Assembly (NCBI GenBank): GCA_964035545.1
Contig: OZ037768.1
Location: forward strand, 17,603,875 to 17,667,874
Direction of reading: 5' to 3'
DNA: 64,000 nucleotides
Source: Bugula neritina
Lineage: Eukaryota > Bryozoa > Gymnolaemata > Cheilostomatida > Bugulidae
The notes below the pieces were generated by a model that ran no database searches, was not told the origin of the DNA, and saw only the letters and a list, made by a program, of their open reading frames with translations. This document shows, one piece after another, positions 1 to 64,000 of this stretch (within the stretch, counting starts at the first letter, position 1; every line of letters starts with the position of its first letter). The translations under genes were made by a program, and so were the position numbers.

Positions 1-56733
<56,733 letters not shown>

Positions 56734-59045
56734 CAGCTTGTAAAACAGCTAATTTTTCATGTCTTTATTTTTTCTATAAATAATGGGATATTTTTTATTA
56801 TTAACACATTGTCTTTGATGGTATAGGTATAATTGTTAACAATTTACAACATTTTATTTTTTATATCATGAATGAGTTAGGGTAGTTAGATCAACGATGT
56901 TTACACTAGTCATGTTTATTGCTGTTTATGTTGCCTAAGCTATATTGTTTATCTTGCTCAGCCAGAGTCATTTTCTAGTCACATGCCACCTAGTCCTGTG
57001 TTTATATCATTTGTGTTCTTTGCATCACTTATTCTATTCTAACTTATTGTCTTGACTTTTACACCTCTTTGTGTTGTTAAAGGATATTCTAAGTAATATG
57101 CCTAATTTAAAAAGCAAATCCTGCTTAATTTCATAACAAATATACATTGAATGTAACAAAAATTTGTATTGTGCTGGTTACTGTAAAATAAATAGGGATC
57201 TTAAAACAATATATACAGGTGCTGCGAGATAGACAAAAATGAACATTGTTGTTTATTTAATTTTACAACTTGAGTTTTGTTTTTAGCCCGTATGTATCAC
57301 ATTATGTGCTGCAAGGCAAAAAGGCAATCTTACTTTGTCATTCACAAAGCTAGGGGTTGCAAATCAAAGGGATAAAGCGACTCTAAAAATGCTGATCAAT
57401 ATCTATACAATATTATAAACAATATTTATTGCAGTCTACTGTACCATATCACATTTACAATATATTTTTCACACAGTATTCCAAAAAATCAAAATCAAGT
57501 TAAATTTGGAGAATTTAGATGGTTCTGGCAATGGCAGCAATTGATTATAAACAAATACAAGTATTTATAATACTGATAATAATATATATATGCATATGTA
57601 CTAAGTGTTTAGTCTATGGGCTAATGGAACTCTGTTCTGTGCTGATGAGAAGACAAACCCTGGAAACAGTTGCAGACTGTAGTATAATTGAAGTTTTTAA
57701 CGGTGGTTTATATGCAAAATAATTTACAAAGTGTGCTTTTTTTTATTCTTGTTTAGAAATTTTGAACACATACTAGTTTCTAGTCTCCATATGTTATTAT
57801 TTACAGCGCCCTCAGAAAAAATATGTATATCAAATTGTATCATCACATTGCACTAGAATTTGGAGTATATATCTTATAATTGTAATTTGAGGTAACAATC
57901 TATAATGATGAAATATAAAAATTACTTTATTTTTAATACGATTGACAAATTACTTTTTTAGTGAATACGGAACCCTTGAATTTATGGGTTCCAAAAATAC
58001 TTCATTACAATATGATCATGATATTTGTAGCTGATGGCAGTACTACAATGTGAAATCTTCTATCAAATATTACATGCGTTGTGTGCAATATTGTTCACAG
58101 CACATATTACATTATTTACAACAATTTTTTATTTCAAGTTGTTTTATGACTGCAGTCTGCAATGAATTTTTGTGTTATAACTTAAAATAACATATTTTAG
58201 ATGTCTATGTCTGCGAAGGCTCATCAAACGTTATTCAAATATCTGAGTTGTCTTCCTAATAAGTTTTAAGTAGCCACTAAAACTATATTATATTGGGTCC
58301 AAATTGACATCGGAATGTGATAGTTAGAAAATTGCTAAGTTTATGTCAAATTTTTGTCAGTCTACGTTTTCCGCCATTGCAAAGAGTAATGTCATTGTCA
58401 CTGTGCATGAATCATGCGTAGTCTCAGGCTCATGCTGATCTTCATCATGTTATGATAGAGATAAAAATCGTTATAATTAAAATAATAATTTGTAATGATT
58501 TTAATTATTTAAGTTAGGCTTTTAAGCTACTCTTTGGTTAGATTACATTAATATTAAAATTTTAAATAATAATAATTAATTATTTAAATTTATTTATTTA
58601 ATTATAAATTAATATTTTGATTTTCATTATCACGATTATCAATATCATAATCATGATTATCATTATGATAATGAAGATCATCAAATTCAATAATCATGAT
58701 CATCAACTTCAAGTGATCGTTATTATGAGTATCATTAATCATTATGAATATGAATAACATTAACATAACTCATTAACTGATAACTGAGTAACTCATAACT
58801 CATAGTCATAAGCATAATATTAATATTATTTATTAATATTATTATTAATGATAATGATGAGGATAATCATCAAATTCAACAAGTATAACACTACAACAAC
58901 AGTAACTGCACAACTATAACAATTTTAAATTGTTATACTTATAGTTATAGACTATAGACTTGGAGTATCACTATCAGTATAGAGTATAGTTATACTTAGT
59001 CTTATAGTTATCAGAATCTTATCATGTTTATTATATTTGAGAACA
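56734..59045. other. UNC80 3' flank and intergenic DNA
   Basis: The 3' UTR probably ends near 57200. Beyond it the sequence is very AT-rich. From about 58450 to 58870 it becomes a low-complexity block of ATCATTATGATAATG-like words. No gene is supported on either strand. Confidence 0.55.
57187..57192 (+). terminator. Candidate UNC80 polyadenylation signal
   Basis: AATAAA 454 bases after the UNC80 stop, and the first canonical hexamer I found downstream. The region is AT-rich, so a chance match is possible. Confidence 0.3.
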
Positions 59046-59559
59046 GGTTATTTCTTACACAAGTCGTTTCGTACTCACTTTTTCGGGTCGTTTCTTACAC
59101 ATCTGATTAGTCGTTTTGTACACATCAAATGATCAATATAAATTAATTAAAATACATATTTTCAATATTTATTTATTATTTTATGTATGACTATGAGTCA
59201 TACACTTGCAGTGCAGCTATTATATGAAAATAAATATTAACACATTTATCATAATTATAATACTAATAGATTTAACTTTAAGATTGGTATAAAACATTTA
59301 TGATTGATCGATGACAATAGGCTAATGAAACAGAAACTGAATACTAAATACTAATATAAGACATCAGACATAGAAATTAGAAGGTGTGAAAGATACATGA
59401 TTGAATGCAATAAATAAGGGAACTAGTATCATTCCAAGAGTTATCTAGTGGATTAATTTATTATTCATTTTGTGTACGAAATAGACAGAAGTTTGTGTAC
59501 AAAACGACCATTTTGTATACGAGTGTACGAAATGACTTGTGTACGAAATGACAGTAACC
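59046..59559. mobile_element. Foldback element, 514 bp, intergenic
   Basis: Ends GGTTA and TAACC are inverted. The left arm (about 59046-59126) and right arm (about 59470-59559) are inverted copies built from tandem GTCGTTTCGTACAC-like units. The middle is AT-rich and non-coding. The architecture (inverted arms made of short tandem units) is the same as at 13177-13400, although the unit sequence differs. Confidence 0.7.
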
Positions 59560-59798
59560 CTTGTATTTATCTTTATGATGAATTGAATTTATCATAAAGA
59601 TAATTATAATAATCAATGAATATGATTATGGTTATCATTATTCTTATGATCATCAATATTATAAATATTAAATAATTATGTTAATCAACACTATTACAGT
59701 ATTACTGATAGTATTAGTATTACTAATAGTAATAGACAAATACTAAAAGTAAATTTAATAGTAATACTAATAGTAATAATAATACTGATTGCATAACT

Positions 59799-59829
59799 AC
59801 CTATCTCCGCTCTGTCCTGTTCAGTAGCG
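59799..59829 (-). repeat. Dispersed 31-bp word (inverted copy of 36230-36261)
   Basis: The reverse complement reads CGCTACTGAACAGGACAGAG and continues CGGAGATAGGT. The copy at 36230-36261 has CGCTACCCGAACAGGACAG and the same continuation. At least 24 consecutive bases are identical, too long for chance at this composition. Confidence 0.8.
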
Positions 59830-59905
59830 AGATTAATAGTAATACTAACAGTAATACTATAAGATTAAGTATAACTATTCTTATATTCTATTAGTATTCG
59901 AGACC

Positions 59906-59944
59906 TATACTTACTTTTAGGTCTAAGACCTAAAAGTAAGTATA
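59906..59944. repeat. Perfect hairpin, 18-bp arms
   Basis: TATACTTACTTTTAGGTC, a 3-base TAA loop, then its exact reverse complement. It is the strongest hairpin in the window, in the intergenic AT-rich block. Confidence 0.88.
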
Positions 59945-60240
59945 ACTTAACTATAAGTATTACTTATAAGTTTAAGTGATATTTATAATATAACTGTTAG
60001 TGTTATAATATAAGTTAAAGGTTACTAATAATAATACTATTAGTAATAGACTAATACTTGCTCAGTTACTCTGTCTTTTGTAGTTATATTTATAGTTTTA
60101 GTAATATTGTTAGTTACTATTGCTATTCAGTTACGCTGTAGACTGACTGTTTAGTAACTATTACTACTATGCAGTTAATGATATTGTTATAGTTATACTA
60201 ATACTTAATCTTATAGTTATACTTATACTTTTATACTGTA

Positions 60241-61019
60241 GTAGCAGTAAGAGACGGTAGTTCTAATGCTATCATAGAGTTGATACACCTATGAACTCCG
60301 TCTACATTCTTGTAGCTACAGATTGAGAGTTTAAACCTCGAAGTTGTTATATCACTCATCTAGTCTACAGGTGTCAAAGTTAATTTTAATTGTTCTGGTT
60401 AGCAAAACAAAATTAAGCTTCAAAGTTTAAATTGACTATTCTGCAAGTACCCATAGAATTAGATGTGAGTGTGAATATGATATCATGTTGTTCATGGGAG
60501 TTTGGCTGTTTAGTCACTATTCCTGCAGAATGGTTATTATTATAATGATAATAATGGAATTTAGAGTTTGACCTAGTCTTGTGTTTATTTCTCACTAAAT
60601 TGTTATTGGCTTCAGTGACGGTATTGCTTTTTAATGTTGGGCAAGTGTTTTATAAAATGAGGTTCTCAAATATTATCAGCACCTGACTTCACTTTGTCTG
60701 AAGTTTGAAATTATACAAAACGTGATTCTGTTTTCAAGTGAAATGGTATTTTGTTGTGAAAAACACTGATGTAAATTTTTAAATCATGTTTTTGGCTCAA
60801 ATTGTAGCATGTTTCCATGTCATTATCTAGAGTTGTGCTCTTCCTTTGTTCATTGATAAGCGCATTGCATTTGTATTTTAAGTTATTTTATTTTACAATC
60901 TAATAACTAAAAGGTTTCTTTTATAAGCTATGCTCCCTCCATGCTGCCCTGAAACCTTAATACCAGATTTAGCTCACAATCTGTTGAATCCTGCTATTTT
61001 GTCCTTATACACACATATG
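60241..61019. other. Intergenic DNA upstream of CLK
   Basis: No coding frame or repeat seen. It presumably contains the CLK promoter. Confidence 0.45.
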
Positions 61020-61027
61020 TATATAAG
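61020..61027 (+). promoter_or_regulatory. Possible TATA box for the CLK gene
   Basis: TATATAAG lies 30 bases upstream of the ATG at 61057. In DNA this AT-rich it is weak evidence, and no initiator element is evident. Confidence 0.18.
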
Positions 61028-61056
61028 CATTTTATTTGACCTTTGCTATCAAAACA

Positions 61057-61236
61057 ATGCATCCCACGCCTATCATACAAGAGATAGCGTGCCCAATAAT
61101 GGAGGCATTACTTACTCAAAATTTAAAATTGACGCAACAAAATATTATGTCACAGATTTTCAATGGTATTTCGGTTAAAAAACAGAGGGTCCAAGTTTTT
61201 CTCGTGGCCCTACGAAATCTTATGAGAAAAGGATCT
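61057..61236 (+). CDS. CLK: Candidate upstream exon of the CLK gene
   Basis: An open frame from ATG 61057 ends at a good donor (TCT/gtaagc). The next acceptor (ctgcttttag at 61377) opens in phase 0 and is in frame with the CLK ATG at 61390. The joined protein would carry about 60 extra residues (MHPTPIIQEIACPIMEAL at the start) before LYKEMFEVKPRRK. I do not recognise this sequence. It may be a coding extension, or a 5' untranslated exon that is open by chance. Confidence 0.38.
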
Positions 61237-61377
61237 GTAAGCTATAACGAGAGCACTGTAATTGTGTCTGCTAGTTTAGTTTGGGTTGTATAATGTACTT
61301 ATATTCACATCATTAGGATTTATCCTTCTTTTCTCACTTGCACTATAAACATTATTAAGTTCGTAACCTGCTTTTAG

Positions 61378-61496
61378 TTATACAAAGAAATGTTCGAAGT
61401 CAAACCTAGGAGGAAACGCTATTCGTATTCTGATCCTGATAGAGATATGGACTCCTGTTCACCTTATGCAAGGAAGAGAAAGTACATAGAAGCCAG
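61378..61496 (+). CDS. CLK: CLK exon with candidate start ATG 61390
   Basis: Acceptor ctgcttttag and donor AG/gtatgt (phase 2). It encodes MFEVKPRRKRYSYSDPDRDM followed by a basic stretch ending KYIEAR. A 12-base lead before the ATG is open and would be coding only if the upstream exon is. Confidence 0.8.
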
Positions 61497-63645
61497 GTAT
61501 GTGTAGAGTGTTGAGATATTCTTATGTTAGGACTTCATACTCTGGTGTGTTCTTTGATCACTAAAACATTTCCATATCTAATAACGTTACATGCTATTTT
61601 ACAACACATTTCTATATATGCTCTATTCTGCATTACATGCTATTCTAATGCACATTTCCATATCTATTCATGTTACATGTTATTCTATAAATTATAGCCC
61701 CGAGTATAGAAGTTCCCGTCATGAACGAAGTTGTTCAAGGAGCAATTCTTATTCTTCACGGAGGAAAAAGCAGAGGAAAGACAGACACTATTATCGTCAA
61801 AAATATGACTCCAAGTATTCGAGTTCTTCCAGGAGGAGAGGGGACAAGGGTGGCAGTGACTACAGAAGAAAGAGATATAGCACGGTAAGTAGCTGCAGTA
61901 AAATAGCTGCTCTTTGAAATCGTGAGTCATTAAAATAATTCTGTGGGTTTCATCATTCCTTCTGAAGTCTGGCCTTGTAGTTTTACTATCACAGTTTCTA
62001 GATTTACTTCTATCTATAGTGTGTCTGTAATTCGATATCACTTGTTATTTTCTCTTCGAAGTTGTCTATTCACTTGTTTGACCTCGGTTTGATGAAATGC
62101 GATAGGCCTCGAGTGAAAGTTGGTTTCATTTCTGCATCAGTGAAGTGTTCCTCTAATTGAAAGGTCAAAGGTGATGCACTTTAGATAGACTTATCTATGC
62201 TGCTTGCTCCACTATTGGATAAATTATACAGTTGGTCAATTAACACATCAGTGCTTCTTGTTATTCATTCTGCTGTTTTGGATTACACATTGTAAGTGGC
62301 TGATAATCGCATAGGGCTAGCTGAGTTCACTTGTCAGCCTAGCTGAACAAGTGATTGAACATGGTTGGTAAGGGGAATATGTTTCTCAACTGATTTTGAC
62401 TTCTAACTGCTGTCAGTTTGTTATCCTGCGTGGCTAACTGCGTAGAATGAGGGTAGGAAGCATGCATAACAGCAGCACTATAGTTCAAATGGTTCCCTCT
62501 AGCCGAGCTTTGTTCTCTACTCAGACTTACCACTCTAGTAACCCACGTTCTTACTCTGGACATAGTCTGTCCATGTCATACTCATCTCGGCGTAATACTA
62601 GGCAGTTTTCGGTAAGATCTGTTTCTTTGTGATTTAGTAATAATGATGCTGTTTCCAGTTGTTCAGACTATATAATGTTTCTATTAATATTTTACAGTAA
62701 CATTTATCTGTGTGTTTTAGTCATGTTTTTATAATGTATTTACGTTCCTTGCTGAAGTATGAACTTGTGCGAGTATATTGTTGTGTTCATATTGATATCT
62801 TTGGCCTTTTTTTTACCAATTTTCATATGACCTGCTCTGAAACGAAATGTGTAAATGCTGAATGAAATCCTTGCCTGAACGAAACTTTTGACGGGCTGAA
62901 ACTTTGCCACTGCTGTGCCACCCGCCCGCTGCACTGTCTATGGCGGAAAATGAACCCTATGATGTCATGGTTATTGGTTGGATTGAATTGATGAATTTAC
63001 TGATTGCGGTGCCGCCCTGCGATACAGAGTAGAGATAGTGACGGAGGGAAGATTCAACTGGCAACTCCCATTAAAGATGATGAGGAAGGACATCTAATTT
63101 ACAAAGTGGGCGACGTCATCAACGCCAGATGTATTAACTTAGTAATCTTATCAATAACCTTGGAATTGTTGGTCCCAACCAAATTCGCCCCCAAAATTTC
63201 AGTATTGGCACAGCTGAGTCTATTTTTCTAGCATGTTTGCATATATAAGAATTCTTTGACAATGTTTATCCTAAGAAAATTGGAATTATGCTTTACAAGT
63301 TTACTGAGCACTGAAATCTAATTTAGTTGCGTTTGATGAAGAGAGGAGAAATTATCTTCCCATTCAACTCATCGTCGAAATATGATTCCTTGTCTCATTT
63401 ACCCGTTATTTGTTTTTCTAGATGAGATAATATCCACACTGGGTGAGGGTACATTCGGGAAAGTTGTTCAAGTTCGAGATGGTCACAGGTGAGGAACAGT
63501 TTACTAATTAGTAGCCATTGCAGGGGTAATTTGTTGTTACTGTATCTTAAGAGTACATTTTCATCAATCAATCCTTAGAGTCACTCTTTACTAGATCTTG
63601 GCCCAAGTCATCAAGTCGTTCTAGAACTCGGCACACAAAGCAGCG
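61390..63645 (+). CDS. CLK: CDC-like (CLK/LAMMER) dual-specificity kinase, 5' part
   Basis: CLK kinases phosphorylate SR proteins in the nucleus and so control splicing (family knowledge). The product starts MFEVKPRRKRYSYSDPDRDM. It continues with an RS/RK-rich disordered N-terminus (exons 61698-61884 and 62525-62611). Next comes the family-specific linker DDEEGHLIYKVGDVINARYE and the glycine-rich loop STLGEGTFGKVVQ (GxGxFGxV). The wording is closest to CLK2. The catalytic Lys, the HRD-type loop and the EHLAMMERILG motif lie to the right of the window, so the gene is partial by position, not broken. Recognised exons total 551 nt from the ATG at 61390. The start may instead be at 61057 (see that entry), and an extra RS-coding exon may follow at 63595. 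CLK pre-mRNAs are often autoregulated by alternative splicing. Confidence 0.9.
61698..61884 (+). CDS. CLK: CLK RS-rich exon
   Basis: Acceptor aaattatag, phase 2 in, 0 out, donor ACG/gtaagt. It encodes SPEYRSSRHERSCSRSNSYS and a long Arg/Lys/Ser/Tyr-rich run ending RRKRYST, typical of the CLK N-terminal region. Confidence 0.88.
61885..62524. other. CLK intron, nothing else seen
   Basis: No further RS-like exon with matching phases was found between the RS-rich and Ser-rich exons. Confidence 0.45.
62525..62611 (+). CDS. CLK: CLK Ser-rich exon (87 nt, phase 0-0)
   Basis: Acceptor tgttctctactcag, donor TCG/gtaaga. It encodes TYHSSNPRSYSGHSLSMSYS and then SRRNTRQFS. The frame is open further upstream, but this acceptor has the best pyrimidine tract. 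It can be skipped without a frameshift, recalling the regulated skipped exon of vertebrate CLK genes. Confidence 0.7.
63028..63130 (+). CDS. CLK: CLK exon, DDEEGHL linker
   Basis: Acceptor gcgatacag, phase 0 in, 1 out, donor GAT/gtatta. It encodes SRDSDGGKIQLATPIK and then DDEEGHLIYKVGDVINAR, the diagnostic segment just before the CLK kinase domain. Confidence 0.92.
63422..63488 (+). CDS. CLK: CLK exon, glycine-rich loop
   Basis: Acceptor gtttttctag, phase 1 in, 2 out, donor AG/gtgagg. It encodes YEIISTLGEGTFGKVVQVRD and then GH. This is the ATP-binding P-loop of the kinase domain. Confidence 0.94.
63595..63645 (+). CDS. CLK: Candidate extra CLK exon (51 nt, phase 2-2, RS-like)
   Basis: Acceptor ctctttactag and donor CG/gtaagc enclose 51 nt in the phase left by the P-loop exon, with no stop. 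It would insert SWPKSSSRSRTRHTKQ plus one residue between the P-loop and the catalytic Lys strand. Canonical CLKs have no such insert, so this is either an alternative exon or a chance match. Confidence 0.35.
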
Positions 63646-63819
63646 GTAAGCCCATGTTTTGTGTATGATCTTCACCGCCAGCTAATACCTGTAACACTCA
63701 TGCCATGCGTTTCCAGCAACTGCTCATCAGTCTTTGTTTATATTGAACCTGTGGAACCTGTTTCTACCAGCCAAACCTCTTGTTAACATCCAGCTTCTAC
63801 TGTAACTCCTGTTGCTATT

Positions 63820-63823
63820 GCTA

Positions 63824-63891
<68 letters not shown>

Positions 63892-63901
63892 GCTACTACT
63901 G

Positions 63902-63934
<33 letters not shown>
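63820..63934. repeat. (CTA)n trinucleotide repeat
   Basis: About 38 CTA/CTG units in the last CLK intron of the window. It gives spurious poly-Tyr and poly-Ser frames on the two strands. Confidence 0.95.
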
Positions 63935-64000
63935 ACTGGCAGTGCCATTATTATCATCACAAGATTGAATTAACATCTTTTGAAAAATCCTTACCAAGTT

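Larger units (their letters stand above)
59690..60240. repeat. AGTAATACTAATAGT low-complexity block
   Basis: A degenerate array of AGTAATACT/ACTAATAGT words, interrupted at 59799-59829 by a GC-richer word and at 59906-59944 by a perfect hairpin. Confidence 0.75.

Noticed and set aside
57519-57722. 67-codon frame in the UNC80 3' flank
   Set aside because: Hydrophobic AT-driven composition, no homology recognised, no splice or promoter context.
61036-61056. Earlier non-ATG start for the upstream CLK frame
   Set aside because: It begins at a TTG; the first ATG is at 61057.
63727-63968. Poly-Ser and poly-Tyr frames
   Set aside because: Translation of the (CTA)n repeat in a CLK intron.

Overview
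This is a stretch of animal nuclear DNA. It is AT-rich, intron-dense and full of microsatellites, minisatellites and short inverted-repeat elements. Most of it is one very large gene. I read 66 coding exons on the + strand, from the left edge to a TAA at 56731-56733. All have GT-AG borders and all phases match, so they join into one open frame of 3,212 codons plus stop. The product is UNC80, the large auxiliary and scaffold subunit of the NALCN sodium-leak channel complex. The first roughly 70 residues of the protein lie to the left of the window. The intron-rich structure, UNC80 and a CLK-type kinase indicate a bilaterian animal, and the repeats suggest an invertebrate. I cannot name the phylum or species from the sequence alone.

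Layout: 1-11016 holds exons 1-12 (N-terminal domain), with a 24-nt microexon at 7712-7735, a large CA-rich block and a TA microsatellite. Intron 12 (11017-13766) holds a satellite-like array and a foldback element. Positions 13767-36131 hold exons 13-42 (basic/acidic linker, central region and a Cys/His-rich segment), with a TA-flanked MITE at 28418-28866 and a 41-bp ends-only relative at 33770-33810. Intron 42 (36132-39054) contains an antisense two-exon gene for a 288-residue NHL-repeat protein. Positions 39055-49499 hold exons 43-57 (conserved C-terminal core), with a tRNA-derived SINE, a second MITE family in two copies and several minisatellites. Positions 49915-56733 hold exons 58-66, a Ser/Pro-rich basic tail in which seven successive exons are phase 1-1 and could each be skipped without a frameshift.

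From 56734 to about 61000 is an AT-rich intergenic region with a second foldback element (59046-59559), a strong perfect hairpin and a copy of a word also found beside the NHL gene. From about 61057 to the right edge is the 5' part of a second + strand gene, a CDC-like (CLK/LAMMER) dual-specificity kinase: RS-type N-terminus, the DDEEGHL linker and the glycine-rich loop. The rest of its kinase domain lies beyond the window.

The UNC80 and CLK genes are not known to act together; UNC80 assembles a neuronal leak channel, while CLK kinases phosphorylate SR splicing factors in the nucleus. The most interesting points are the nested antisense NHL gene, candidate microexons, the cassette-like UNC80 tail, a possible RS-coding exon inside the CLK kinase N-lobe, two foldback elements whose arms are themselves tandem repeats, and an array of repeated M-box/AP-1-like motifs. 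No virus, prokaryotic system, CRISPR array or toxin gene was seen.
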